Positions 10,048-22,089 are shown, counted from the stretch's first letter. The stretch is DNA of 64,000 nt from Phytophthora quininea (GCA_011947345.1 JAAVTG010000584.1:186001-250000); one strand, 5' to 3'. Notes: a model not told the origin generated them from the letters alone. Numbers and translations are program-made.

Positions 10048-12497
10048 TTAACCCGATTGTAGCAAGACAGTCATGGGGATGTCTCGAGAACTCACAGAGT
10101 CCAGCAGCTGGTATTCACCGCGGGTCAGTCCGACGCGCTCTTCCATCTCGTGCTCTGGACATGGCAAAATGAGCGCGTAAGAACGATGGTTAGCGTCGCG
10201 AATGGCAGTGTGAACTGACTGGTTGCGCTGTATCTTGTACAGGAAAAGCGGGATTCCAATTACTCGGAGCCAAATGAGATTCCACGGGTCTGTCATCATT
10301 GCGACGTTCATCAGCTGCACGATAGAGCAGTACTCCGCCGTGCGAGAATGTAAGCGAGTGACAAGGCCACTTCGAGATTTACCACTTGTGTGTGTGGTTG
10401 CGTGCGGCGATATCTTGCTCGGTGAAGAGGGAGATGTGTGTGGTGGTGGCAGCATGCTGACTGTTGGAGATGGCTTGCCAATTGGAATGAGGTTAACGGA
10501 GGGGAGAGGCCTCGCACATTGGACAAATGTGGGTCATTACGCGATGGTGGACAACGCGCTACTGAGAAAAAATGAATGCTCAATAATGAAGCTGGCCAAA
10601 GAGCTCGTGCACCGCAAGGAACGACGGGGTCGAGCTGATTATCACTCCATGTTGAGGATGATCAAGAAAGTCGCTTTGCGGCGCAAGATACCCGAGAACT
10701 TTAATTACAAACACTTCCCACAACGAGGCCGACGCAAAACAAGAGCATGGTGGCGCTATCATCGAAGATATATGAAGACGTATTGAAATACCCTCCAGGG
10801 TTGGAGTGTACCACGTTTTCCAGTATCGCTCCTTCATGCGCAAGCCGAAAGTTAAGCGAAATGTTCGTGTCGCGGAAAAACGTACTTTGTAAGGCCCGGA
10901 GACTGTGAGCGTAGCAGTGAAGCTGATGAGAAGACCACGGATACCAGGGACGCCGTCATCCCCTCCTTCACGGGTCTTCCGGATTACAAAAACAACCAAG
11001 CCCGCTAGTAGCGCCAACAACCACACACTGCGCATCTGGACGGCCGTCGACTGCAGGAAAGCCACAGGTCGAAAGTTGACACTACCGCCCACGGAAGCCC
11101 AATACGAGTCTAGAAAATATCCATGAAGTTGCTATCCAGGAGCAGCGCCATCGTATAGGCTGCTACTGGCAGCAAACTGGAGTAAACGACAACTTGAAAT
11201 GGGATCTTGATGATGATCAGAACGGCTAGCAACCAATGCGGCGTTTTCCCCGCGACCGATCCCGCCGTGGCTGCGTACGCACCGTAACCCAGCAACAGCA
11301 AGCGGACCCACACATACGCCTGAGCTCCACCTCGCAACGTTGCTACAATCCCGTACCAGTCCACCAGGTTGGTTTGGACAATATCACGCTCGTAGCGGTA
11401 GTCGTCGACGAAAATCGTGGTGCACGTGTCGGGGTGCTGCAGCGTCTTCCTCGAGTTAAGACGACGATTTCTAACGCTTCGTAATTGTAGAACGTCGACC
11501 GCATTGCGCCAGACGTCAGGGACAACCTCTGCGTCGAAATCAACGCCACCTCTATGTCTAGATCTGGGTAGCGCTGTTGCAAAAGCTGAAGTCGGAGATC
11601 CATGTGATCCCAAAGCCGAACGGCGGGCAGCGACGAGTTGAAGGGTTTGTACACTTCCAAATGCCTGGATGATTGCAAAAGCGCGGTCGCGGTGGAGAGC
11701 GTCTTCCATTGGCACCAGTCGAGCATATGGATAAAGATGGAGATGTTCGAGATGCCCGCGATGCGTGGAGTGAATGCAGCCGCCACGCTGGTCTTTTGGA
11801 GATGAAACTTACGACGTAGTGGTGTATTCGGTCGACCCAGTTGTGCTTGGTGGCGTAGCGCAACGTTCGACAAGGGTCGCACCAGTGTCTCCGGCAGATC
11901 GTAGCTCGGCTTGCGCTGTAGAGATGAAGGCATCCAGCATCCTGAACGCTGTGCCCAAATCAATCACACTGTCAGCATTCTTGGACGGATACTTCGGGTC
12001 GTCTTTGTAGAGCAAAAGGCTGGAAAATCGGTCACGTTGAGCAACTCAACAGCACCTCGCAAACCCACGGAGAGGGTGTCGTACTGGTAATACCATACCC
12101 GAGCGGCATTGATGGGCTGCGTTCCTTCCAGTCCTGCAAACTCTGCACCACCAGCGCTGCTGTTGCCTGTCCGCCAGATATGTGCTACCGGGTAATTGAA
12201 TGGACCGAACCGAACTGCAGTGCTGGGCATGAGCGGAACAGGATAGTACTCGTGCAGATTCCACACTCCCAGACCCGTCCGAGGGATGTCGGTAACGAGC
12301 AGAACGAGTGACACGAGCGTGACGACGCAGCGCAATTTGGACAATGCGATGCACCCGGCGATGTCCGGCCGGAGCAGCAGCTTTTGCCATTCTTGAGATC
12401 TTTGTCGGGCCAGGGTTCGCGTACTCTGGTGTCTTTGTAGACTTGTTCCAGCATCAGCGTTGGATCTTCGCTCTGGTGTCGGATGGATTGCTGCCAT
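10048..12497 (-). pseudogene. multi-pass membrane protein, paralog A (probable pseudogene)
   Basis: This is the same family as copies B and C. The ATG at 12497 gives MAAIHPTPERRS, then the conserved first helix CVVTLVSLVLLVTDIPRTGLG and the ectodomain start VPLMPSTAVRFGPFNYPVAHIW. Relatives of every later block are present: LRYATKHNWVDR, HMDLRLQLLQQRYPDL, FVDDYRYERDI, LLDSNFMDIF, VWLLALLAGLVVF, MNVAMMTDPWNL and the tail YQLLDSVSSRDIP. They are scattered over all three frames with at least five frame changes (near 12015, 11870, 11640, 11450 and 11100) and a stop soon after 10700. That is more damage than B or C carry, so decay is likely, although base-run sequencing errors may add to the count. 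About 115 bp separate its start from the end of copy B. Confidence 0.7.
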
Positions 12498-12611
12498 GGC
12501 CCAACGCGAACACAGCTTCCAGCTTTTTCACCAGCTTGAGCTATCTATTTCAATATCACGGGCGATTGCGATAACGGACGCTGTAGCGCTGTTGACATTT
12601 TCGAGCGTTAC

Positions 12612-15015
12612 CTATCCGCATTGTAGCAGAATGGTCAGTGGTACGTCTTGGGAACTTGCTGAATCAAGTAGTTCGTATTCGTCCGGGCAAAGTTTGTGCA
12701 CTCCTCCATCTCGTCTGCGGCATACGGGAGAATTACGACGTATGATGAGAGACTGAATTCGTTTGTACCGGCTCCGATTCTGGTATTGGTGGGGTTGATC
12801 CTGTACAAGAAGAGCTGGATTCCAAGCACGCGAAGGCAGAAGAAATTCAACGGATCGGTCATCATGGCGATATTCATGAGCTGCAGAGTGGAGCGGGCAG
12901 CTGCTGTACTCGATATTGAAGATGTGAATTTTGTAGGATGCACTTTTGCCGTGTGGGTGCGTTGGTGGCGATACAATGGTCGAACTTCGTCTTCGGCTAT
13001 TTCCCACGCTGTAGTGGGCCGACGCAAAGTTGGTTGTGCCGGAACAACGTCGATCGTATTAAAGCGAATGGAATGCAGATGCCGAGCAACTCCTCGCTGT
13101 AAACCATTGTTATTTGTGCCACGGACGCAACCTTTATCCTCGTCAACCTGCGGCTGGTGAATTACATCGAAATAAATATTTGACAGAGACTTTGTCCAAA
13201 GCTTATGCACACCACAAGGAGCGGCGGCTGACGACTTCAAGACGATTCCACGGGTGATGCGGTGACTGAAGCTGTCTTGGGGAGTCCAGCAACCCACCAG
13301 GGTCTGGACGAATAATGCAAATACCACCACAGAACTGACGCAAAACAAGATCATCCTGGCGCTGTCATCGAAAATATACGACGAAGCGTTAAAATATTTG
13401 CCATACCCGGTAAGCACCGAATCCATGACTTGCCCCTGGTGAGTCAACCGAAAGATGGTAACGATGTTGGTGTCTCGGTATCTCGAGTTTTGTATGGACC
13501 GAAGACTGTGAGTGACGACGTGAAGCTGATGAGGAGCCCGCGAACACCCAGCATCCCCTTGTTTTCGTTATCGCGTGAGTTTCTCGCTACAAGCACCACT
13601 GAGCTTGCCAGAAGTGCCAACAGCCATACGCTGCGCATTTGGACGGCTGTCGACTCGATGAATTTGACGAACCGAAAGTTTGCCTCGCCTCCTATTGACG
13701 CCCAATATGTCTCCTGGAAGATGTCCATGAAATTGCTGTCGAGGAAGAGTGCCATGACGTAGCCCGCAACTGGGATCGGACTGGAGTACACAATGACATG
13801 GAATGGGATTCGAAGCACGACCCGACCTGCAGTCAACAAACGCGTTTGCACCGAAGTCGATTGGGCCCCATCGTTCCCAACGGCTTTGAACGCGCCATAT
13901 CCCAGCAACAGCAAGCGAATCCACACGTAAGTCTGCGCTCCACCGCGCAGCATCGCGACGACAGAATACCAGTCCACAAGGTTGGTTTGGACGTCATCGA
14001 GTTCATAGCGGTAATCGTCCACGAATACTGTTACGCAGGATTCAGATTCGCCGGGGCCTCTAGCACAGTGCCGACCTCTTGTCAGAACGACAATCTCTAA
14101 CGCCTCGCAAGTGTAGAAGGTTGATCGCCAGGCACCCGACGTTGACATCGGTCTCTGAGTTGAAATCAACGCAACATCCAGCTCCAAGTCGGAATATCGC
14201 TGCTGCAGATACTGCAGTCGGAGGTCCATATGCTGGACTAGACCCAGCGACTCGTTCAGAGGATTCGGACACTTCCAAGTTCCTGGATAGTTGCAGAAGC
14301 GAGGGCGAGGTGGGGAAGGTTTGCCAACGACACTGCTCGAGCAGATTGACAGGGAGTTCGCGCCGTGGCGCGTGTGCAAGCTGTGTAAACTCCACATGGC
14401 ATGCTTTGATAAAACCTTTTCGACGTAATCATGAAATCGATCGACAAAGTTGTGTTTGGTGGCATAACGCAATGTTCGGGGAGCACCGTCTAAGGAAAGC
14501 CGCAACTCGGAGTGAGCCGCGGAAATAAATGCATCCAGCATCGTAAACGTAGTGCCCAAGTCGAGAAAGCTATCAGCATTCTCTGGCGGATACTTCGGGC
14601 TATCTCTGTAGAGCAAGAAGGCTGGAAACTCAGTAACGCTGAGCAACTCCGCAGCACCACGTAGACCCACTGAAGTGGTGTCGTACTGGTAATACCATAC
14701 CCGAGCGGCATTGATGGGCTGCGTTCCTTCCAGTCCTGCAAATTCAGCTGTGCCATCTCTGTTGCCTGTCCTCCAGATATGTGCTACCGGGTAATTGAAT
14801 GGACCGAACCGAACAGCAGTGCTGGGCATGAGAGGAGGCGGATAGTACTCTTGCAGATTCTGCACGCCCAGGCCAGTCCGAGGGATGTCGGTGACGAGCA
14901 GAACGAGCGACACGAACGTGACGACGCAGCGCAATTTAGACAGCGCGATGTACTCAGTGATGTCTGGCCGGAACAGCAGCTTTTGCCATGCTCGAGTTCT
15001 TTCTCGGTTCAGCAT
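12612..15015 (-). CDS. multi-pass membrane protein, paralog B
   Basis: The ATG at 15015 (MLNRERTRAWQKLL) opens a long uninterrupted frame to about 13490. One base loss shifts to the frame carrying DTNIVTIFRL, and a second near 12690 leads to the tail YELLDSASSQDVPLTILLQCG. The architecture is a short cytosolic N-terminus; helix 1 (CVVTFVSLVLLVTDI); an ectodomain of about 270 residues with cysteine-containing ICSSS and RFCNYPGTWKC; about five C-terminal helices (VWIRLLLLGYGAF, VIVYSSPIPVAGYVMALFL, VWLLALLASSVVLVA and others); and a cytosolic domain containing LQLMNIAMMTDPLNFFCLRV. I recognise no named family. It may be a surface receptor or transporter, but this is not shown. It shares a 152-bp divergent promoter with ALG13. 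Confidence 0.7.
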
Positions 15016-15167
15016 TCTGGTGCTATTGCGTCTGCTGGGGAGTTGTGCCCGCGTGTCGGTCGGAGGGCCTCGGGTGTTGACGTTGGTGGTGCGTGAAGTA
15101 CAACGAGTCCTGCTATTTCGAGCGCCATTCAATTCAAATTCAAATCTGCTCTTGGCTACACTGTGGA
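15016..15167. promoter_or_regulatory. bidirectional promoter, membrane paralog B / ALG13
   Basis: 152 bp lie between the divergent start codons. On the plus strand CCATTCAATTCAAATTC at 15125-15141 loosely resembles an initiator followed by a flanking element, 27-43 bp before the ALG13 ATG. Confidence 0.35.
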
Positions 15168-15669
15168 ATGCAGGCCTTCGTGACCGTGGGCACGACCAAG
15201 TTTGAGGCGCTGATCGAGGCGGTGGACACGGACGCGTGTCTGTCGGCGCTGGTGGCGCGGGGCTACATCGCTGCGGATGCAGATCGGCCACGGCCAGCAC
15301 AAGCCGCGCGCGGCGTTCCCAGGGCTGGAGCTGTCCCACTACCGCCACGACCCGCAGTACAAGCAGGATGTGCAGCGGGCCGACCTGGTCATCAGCCACG
15401 CCGGCGCCGGCTCCATCATGGACGCACTGGCGCTCAAGAAAAAGCTGGTGGTGGTGGTCAACACGCAGCTCATGGACAACCACCAGACGGAACTGGCCGA
15501 GGCCATGGCCGAGCAAAACTACTGTCTGCAAACGTCGGTGCAGAATCTGCAGAGCGTCCTGGAGACAGGGGACTGGGACCACCTGAAGGACTACCCGCAA
15601 CCGGACGAGCAGGCTTTCCCGGACCTGGTGGACGCCGTCATGGAGCTGACAGACCCGAAGAAGCAGTAG
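15168..15669 (+). CDS. ALG13: UDP-GlcNAc transferase catalytic subunit ALG13
   Basis: The intronless frame starts MQAFVTVGTTKFEALIEAV, the ALG13 N-terminus. After an apparent loss of a GC pair near 15270 it continues as MQIGHGQHKP, KQDVQRADLVISHAGAGSIM, KKLVVVVNTQLMDNHQTEL and ending at 15669. ISHAGAGS is the UDP-GlcNAc-binding signature of GT28-type enzymes. ALG13 docks on membrane-bound ALG14 at the cytosolic face of the ER and adds the second GlcNAc to GlcNAc-PP-dolichol in N-glycan precursor synthesis. At about 167 residues it has the compact single-domain form found in fungi, not the long human form. No ALG14 is visible in the window. Confidence 0.93.
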
Positions 15670-15763
15670 ATGCGAGCACAACTTACTATGAATTTCCCGC
15701 CTAATAGCATGTCCGTTACCAATTGAAACAGCAGTGCACAAGTTTGCTACCCGATTCGATTCA

Positions 15764-18181
15764 ATGGCAATTCACTCGTTCTCTGCTAACAGTGCTGCAC
15801 CGAAGCAAATAGTCACCCCTGTTGGCGAAGACCTCAGAGCCACAACACTAATCCGACAAAGAGCTCAAGAATGGCAAAAGCTGCTGCTCCGGCCAGACAT
15901 CACTGAGTACATCGCGCTGTCTAAATTGCGCTGCGTCGTCACGTTCGTGTCGCTCGTTCTGCTCGTCACCGACATCCCTCGGACCGGCCTGGGCGTGCAG
16001 AATCTGCAAGAGTACTACCCCTGCCGCTCATGCCCAGCACTGCAGTTCGATTCGGTCCGTTCAATTACCCGGTAGCACATATCTGGCGCACGGATAACGG
16101 GAGCGATGGCAACGCAATTGAGTTTGTAGGGCTCAAGGGGACGCAGCCCATCAACGTCACTCGAGTGTGGTCGTACCAATATGACACCACTTCCGTGGGT
16201 CTGCGTGGTGCCGTTGAATTGCTCAACGTGACCGAATTCCCAGCCTTCTTGCTCTACAAACACGATCCAATGTACATGTCGAAGAATACTAACAGCTTGC
16301 TGGAATTAAGCACAACGTTCACAATGCTGGATGCCTTTATCTCCGCGGCACACACCGAGCTACTGGGTGTCGGTGGGGTCCCGTCTCGGATACTGCGTTA
16401 CGCCACCAAGCACAACTGGGTCGACAGAATGCACCACTACGTCGTAAGTTTCATCTCAAAAGACCCAGCGTGGAGGCTGCATTCACTCCACGCATCGCGG
16501 ACATCTCGAGCATCTCCATCTTTATCCATATGCTCGGCTGGTGCCAATGGAAGACGCCCTCCACCCCGTCCACGCTTTTGCAATCATCCAGGCATTTGGA
16601 AGTGTACAAACCCCTTCAACTCGTCGCTGCCCGCCGTTCGGCTTTGGGATCACATGGATCTCCGACTTCAGCTTTTGCAACAGCGCTACCCAGAGCTAGA
16701 AATGGATGTGGCGTTGATATCCACGCAGAGGTTGTCGTCGTCGACTGGTGCAATGCGGACAACGTCTTACAACTATGAGGCGCTGGAAATCGTCGTCTTA
16801 ACTCGAGGGAGACGGTGCATCACCCCGGGGCTTCATCCTCCAAGATTGACGCTTGCACAACGGTGTTTGTTGATGACTACCGCTACGAGCGCGATATCGT
16901 AGAAACCAACCTTGTCGACTGGTACGGGATTGTAGCAACGTTGCGAGGTGGAGCTCAGGCGTATGTGTGGGTCCGCTTGCTGTTGCTGGGTTATGGTGCA
17001 CACGCAGCCGCGGCGAGATCGGACGTCGGAGAAACACGACGCTGTTTGTCAACGATTCTAATCGTGTTGAAAATACCCTTCCAAGTTGTCGTTTACTCCA
17101 GTGTGGTACCAATTGCAGCGTACGTGATGGCATTGCTGCTGGATAGCAGCTTCATGGATATTTTCCTCGACTCATATTGGGCTTCTGTCGGGGGCGCCGT
17201 CAGTTTACATTTTATACCATTTCTGCAGTCCGCAGCGGTCCAGATGCGGGGCGTGTGGTTGTTGGCGTTATTGGCGAGTTGTGTAGTTTTCGCAGTCAGG
17301 ACAATTCGTGACACTACGGGCAACGGGGTCCCAGGTATCCGCGGTCTTTTCATCAGCTTCACGGCGTCATTGACTGTATTTGGGCCGTATAAAATTTCAT
17401 CCATCCGAGATGTGAATGTGGTGCAGTGTTTCCGGAGCTCAGATTATGGAGAGGACATTGCCCTTGTGCACTCCAATGTTGGTTTGTGCTTTAATGTTAC
17501 TTCGTTTATCACCGGATCAAGCGCAAAAACGTTGTTCCTCTGCGTGCTGTTCGTGCTAGCATTTGCCATCGTTGTCAAGATAGTAGGCAATGGAGCTCCC
17601 GACGGCAGCTGGGCGTATCGTACAACCCGTGGAATTGTTTTGCGCACAACTCTCATGTCTCCATACGGAACGGAACACTTATGGGAAAGAAGTTCTACGA
17701 GCATTGCTTTCCACGCCACGCTTCGGTCAAAACCAGGCTTAACGCGTATCGTAAACCCTTTTAGCATGAGAATCGCGCCAATTCCACCTTCTGGGTTCTA
17801 TACGTTCATAAGGACCCCCAAGCTCCAAGCGCCAAGATCAATTGTCGTGAAAGCTAAGACGACCCACAAGAGCGATCGCGAAATTAACACCCACATAGCG
17901 GGCCGCACTGCAGAATCACACTCCGTCCTGCAGCTCATGAACATCGCCATGATGACGGATCCATGGAACCTCTTCTGCCTCCGAGTTCTCGGTGCCCAGC
18001 TCTATCTGTACAATATCCGATCAACCGATACCGGAGCCCACATTCCAGCATACGCTGTCATCCTCCCGTATTCTGAGGACGAGATGGAGCACTGCACAGG
18101 ACTAAGAGCGGGGAGTTCGAGTTGCTTGATGTGGCAAACTCCCGAGACGTGCCAATGTCCGTCCTTTTGCAATGCGGGTAG
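15764..18181 (+). CDS. multi-pass membrane protein, paralog C
   Basis: The ATG at 15764 gives MAIHSFSANSAAPKQIV. Helix 1 is identical to that of copy B (CVVTFVSLVLLVTDI). A base is missing from the C run near 16020, after which PSTAVRFGPFNYPVAHIW continues to about 16820. A second shift there enters FVDDYRYERDIVETNL and five or so helices (VWVRLLLLGYGAH, VWLLALLASCVVFAV, TLFLCVLFVLAFAIVV). The cytosolic domain has LQLMNIAMMTDPWNLFCLRV. A G-run loss near 18110 restores the family tail FELLDVANSRDVPMSVLLQCG, ending at 18181. This is about 800 residues and the best preserved full-length reference for the family in the window. It lies 94 bp after ALG13. Confidence 0.7.
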
Positions 18182-18523
18182 TTTCTTGTTGCATTGCAAT
18201 GATTAAAAGAAAATATCCACGAACGAACGCCGAAGTTCTAAAAGTGATGGTATCCTCCATTTCGCCAGGCATTTCGTTAGCTGGTATTGCTGGGCAAACC
18301 GGGCAAGCCGAATAATATGTCTAATGGAATTGGCGCAATGTCAGCCATACCAAAAAGCCACGTCTGCATGATGGTAGAAATCGAATACCGAGCAGCTACT
18401 GCCTGCAAATATACTCGCAGCCTTGAGCAAGATAAGTGCCAGTTAGATCACATCAAACGTAGGGGCACGAGGATATTACCACGTACCTTGCAAAGTGAGC
18501 CATGCCATTACAGACCACAGGCA
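18182..18523. other. intergenic, no gene seen
   Basis: 342 bp lie between the convergent ends of membrane paralog C and PIG-Q. No conserved coding, RNA or repeat signal is seen; it should hold the two 3' ends. Confidence 0.5.
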
Positions 18524-20246
18524 TCAGCTCGAAGATCGTATCCTTACATCCCAGGCTGCCATCACTCCCCACAAGTGGAGTGCTCGTTGAACCAGACGTC
18601 GCTCCTGAACATCCGGGCATTGTGTCCGGCATCCCACTTCAACATTCTCCAAACTAGCAATTTCCGTGCACTCGGCGACCGTTGATTCACAACTGCGGAG
18701 CTGCATCCCGACGACGAAGAAGTACGGGTGCCACAACCGATAAACCAACGAAGCCAGAGGCAACGACCTCAGTAATACAACCGGCAGCCAAAGTACTACC
18801 GAGAGAAATACGATTGCTCCTCTCACGGCGGCAAAAAGACGAAAAACACCAGGTTCGTCGTCACGAGGAAAGCTAGGATGGTAAAAAGCAGCGTGCCCAG
18901 CAGCAGTTGACCCACGTCGTACTCGCACGAATCTACACGGTGGCGCAGCACGTTGATCTTCTTTCCCACAAATAGTTTCCATAGCGATGAGAACAGCGCA
19001 AACTGTAGACGGTTCAACTTGGCAAAGTAGAGGTAGACCCAGTGCGAGTGCCAAGTCGCTAGATTCAGCGCATCACTCAGCAGCGTCAACTGCAGCATTA
19101 AACCCATGTGGTTGTATACCACCAGCATCCATTGCCCCAAACCAGCGAAATTGCTCTGGGGTAGAGCGTATGTGAACAAAAAGCGCCATAGATCCAGCCA
19201 CAATAGGATGCCGTTGCCCAGGATGGAAGCGAGCGGTTTGTTCAGCTTGAATCCTGCGGGTGCTCCCATCAGCCATTCGACATTGCCACGCAAGAACTCC
19301 ACCACCGCATTCGGAGAACTACACGGGAAGCAACAAGTAGCAGCATTAGAAATCAACGTGAATAATAGGAACCGATACCACTTATTACATGGTGATGCTC
19401 TTTAGGACAGGTGCAGCGATCTCGACGAAATAGAAGAAGGCCAAGCGTCCAAGCACCACATCTAACAGTGAGACGCAGATCCAGTTGCACGCCTCGATCA
19501 TCTCCATGCCTACAAACGAAAAGGCCGTCAGTGTCTTTGCTAGTCAGTCGCGGTAGAATGATGTTTTCAAGGCAGCCTACGTTCTTGATGTGATAGTCGT
19601 CCGTGCTTGCTCCTGAGGTAAAGTGCCTCGCTCTCCTGGGCCAACTCGCTGCGTTATGCGCTTGATGGGCCAGCACAGCCAGAAAAGCGGAGAGCTCCTG
19701 CCGTAGCAAGTAGCAGGGCAAGTAATAGCACACATCGTCAGTCTGATTTCTTCTGAAAGCTCTAATCTCGACGTCTCCTACCGCCGCACTCTTCCCTCCT
19801 CCGACCACCAGCCATGTAGGGGTTCGCATCTCCTCCACGACGTATCGGAAAGCGTCAGCAGCTTGCAGCAGTAGCACGGAGGGCACCAGTAGTGAATAGT
19901 ATCCGACAGTCTCCACTGCTCTCCGCAGCGTTCCGTCAGGCGGCTCTGCTGTCCTCTGCTGCTCCTGCATCCTCGTGTGCTTGCTACCCCAATTCGCCAC
20001 TTCTCGCCCCATGCGCTCCACGAGCGACGGCGCGTGCAGTTGCGAGGATCCTCCGAGCGCCGCGACGTCGGCTTCGAACAGCACGACGCAGCGGCGAGCG
20101 GAGGCGGCTGGCAAGGGCTCCAGGCCCGCAGGAACTTCAGGCCCAGAGCCCACGACGCACACCGCGTCTGTTGACAGCCGCACGCACAGCGGGGGCGCCT
20201 CGCAGCGCCGCAGATGCCGCGGCCAGTACACCACGTCAGCGGCCAT
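18524..20246 (-). CDS. PIGQ: GPI-GlcNAc transferase subunit PIG-Q/GPI1
   Basis: Proposed minus-strand exons are 19581-20246, 19389-19509 and 18524-19318. The introns are 71 nt (GTAGGC...TTGTAG) and 70 nt (GTAATA...GTGTAG). The Gpi1 signature is unmistakable: WLMGAPAGFKLNKPL, LWLDLWRFLF, LLSDALNLATWHSHWVYLYF, LFSSLWKLFVGKKINVLRHR and VDSCEYDVGQLLLGTLLFTI. A base is missing from the T run near 18833, after which the last hydrophobic segment continues (FAAVRGAIVFLSVVLWLPVV). The phase of the first intron suggests another small indel upstream. PIG-Q stabilises the ER complex that transfers GlcNAc to phosphatidylinositol, the first step of GPI-anchor synthesis. The N-terminal 200 residues are poorly conserved, as is usual in this family. 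Confidence 0.92.
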
Positions 20247-20342
20247 GCGACCGATACACTCTGATACATCCTAGACTACATGACATTAAATTAAGTGCCA
20301 CAAACACAGAATGAAACGCGCAATAAACCCAGATAGCCCGGC
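20247..20342. promoter_or_regulatory. bidirectional promoter, PIG-Q / coiled-coil membrane protein
   Basis: Just 96 bp separate the two start codons. On the minus strand TTTCATTCTGTGTTTG at 20301-20316 resembles the oomycete initiator plus flanking element and lies about 55 bp before the PIG-Q ATG. Confidence 0.4.
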
Positions 20343-21150
20343 ATGGAAGACGAGCTGATCGCGCAGCGCGATGCCGCCATCGCCGTGACGAAGGAGCTCC
20401 AGCGCCAGCTGCAGCGCCACCGCGAGGACGTGGAGAGGACCTTCGAGCGTAGGACGCTCAATGCCGAGCGCATGCGACTGCACGCCGAGGAGAAGCTGCG
20501 GCGAGAGACCGAGAACCGCGCCTGGGCCGAGAGCTGCTGCAGTCGCCTGTTGGCACTGACGCTGTTCCTGGGATGCGGTGGCGCCGTGACAGGCTGGACG
20601 GCTGGTCTGTTGGTGTTCGTGGCACTGGGGCAGCCGCTGGTTGGGTTTCTGCTGGTGCTGCCTGGGATGGCGCTCGGCACGCTGCTGGGGCTGGCGGTGG
20701 CCAAGGTGCGACTATATAGATCCATGCGATTGCAGCAGCAGCAGCAGACTCCAGCAGTGTCTAATAGATTGCTCTTGCTGCCAGACCAAGATCCAGCTGG
20801 AGAGCAGGAGGCGAGACGCCAAGATCCGCGAGGCCCGACGCCACTCGGAGGTCGAGATGGCCGTCAGCAGCGGCGTGGACCAGGAGCACGCGCCGCTGGA
20901 GCCGCTGGCAAGTGTCCCGGGCATGGAAGACGTGGCCGCCAGCACCTCGCGGCAAGCAGAGCGGGCTCGAAGAGAATGCGAGGCAGCAGAGACCACGTCC
21001 GCGGCAACTGGGACGTCGCTGCTGGGCCTGGGCTGGAACGCGGCCTGGTACTCGCTGCAGGCGTCCAAGGACATTGCCGTGGGGCTCTACCGCGGAGGGG
21101 ACTATGTGCGCGGCGCGCTCCATGGCGCAAGCGAGAAGAAGGACGAGTAG
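20343..21150 (+). CDS. coiled-coil membrane protein, function unknown
   Basis: Exons 20343-20705 and 20785-21150 flank a 79-nt intron (GTGCGA...TGCCAG), exact in phase, encoding 242 residues with no frameshift. Residues 1-60 form a charged coiled coil (VTKELQRQLQRHREDVERTF). Two hydrophobic helices follow at about 64-120 (LLALTLFLGCGGAVTGW; LVGFLLVLPGMALGTLLGLA). A second charged helical region (SRRRDAKIREARRHSE) and a C-terminal amphipathic stretch (LLGLGWNAAWYSLQASKD) complete it. The two-helix hairpin between coiled coils recalls ER- or mitochondria-shaping proteins, but no family is recognised. Confidence 0.6.
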
Positions 21151-22089
21151 AATCGAGCGCGCTTAGTAAAGTTTCACTTCAACTTGCGGGGGAATCCGCT
21201 TGGATCGGCAGCGTAAAGGCCGCAGCGAAGGCGGCAAATCGCTCAGCTTGACATCTCACCCATGAGAAACGCTCTCAGGCTCGCCCGCGAAGCTTTGCTA
21301 CCGGGGAATGTATGTGCTCGTGGCCACCGCTGTCGTGGCCACCGCCGTCGGGCCACCGTGTTGCTCTGTCCGAACGATGTTGGCCGGGAATTACCGCCGC
21401 AGCTGGTCCGGCAGACCCTCGTTGCACTGCCGGTCAGCGCAGTGACGAGACCAGGCCGGCGTCTTCGTCAGCGGCGCGGCAACGAGGCTATCCCCACGGC
21501 AAGAGGCTCCGCGTCACACCTTGACCATGGGAGCAGCTTGACTCACGGAGCCCCCTTTCGGTGTCGGCCCCCGCTGTCCGACGGCGTCGTCTTTTGATCA
21601 GTCCGGGCGCGCTCTGACAGCTCATCCGGGGGCGTCGTTGTGTCGCGCTTCCTGCTCTCTAGGATTCCTCAGAGGAGGGCTTCCTCACCATCCCTTCCAC
21701 AGGAAGCGCACCGAGCACGCTGCGCGTGCATTCACCTCGTGATCGGCGCTGGAAGCGCGCGAAGCTCGCTCGACTTCCGACACCGCCGACGCCGACGCCG
21801 CGCTCGCTGATGGAATGGCTTCGCTTCGCCCGCCATATGCGTCGAGATGATCCGCCCTTGATGCCCCAGCTGTCCAGGCGGCATATGGTCTGCGGCGGCG
21901 GCGGCGTCGGCGCTAACGCGATGAGGCTCTCGGGCAGTTCTGCCCACACACGAGATCGTCGACGGGAAGAAGCTCGGCATGGGCGATGGCAGGATCGACA
22001 ATATTATATAGGTTACAGTTTATCTACAGGGCCAATCTCTCGCTGCTCGGCGACTGCGGGCTCTTGCTCGCTGCCTGGGCGGCCCTGTC
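21151..22089. other. intergenic GC-rich stretch, no gene seen
   Basis: About 940 bp separate the convergent ends of the coiled-coil membrane gene and bHLH copy 1. It contains a simple GGCCACCG-type repeat near 21320-21360 but no convincing coding frame on either strand. Confidence 0.5.

Noticed and set aside
10223..10786. 187-codon plus-strand frame
   Set aside because: It is antisense to the conserved C-terminal part of membrane paralog A, which has clear homology on the minus strand.
15016..15741. N-terminal extension of membrane paralog B over ALG13
   Set aside because: The frame is open only because it is antisense to ALG13; copies A and C show no such extension.
16440..16500. GTAAGT in membrane paralog C as an intron donor
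   Set aside because: Copy B encodes homologous residues straight through this site, so it is exon.
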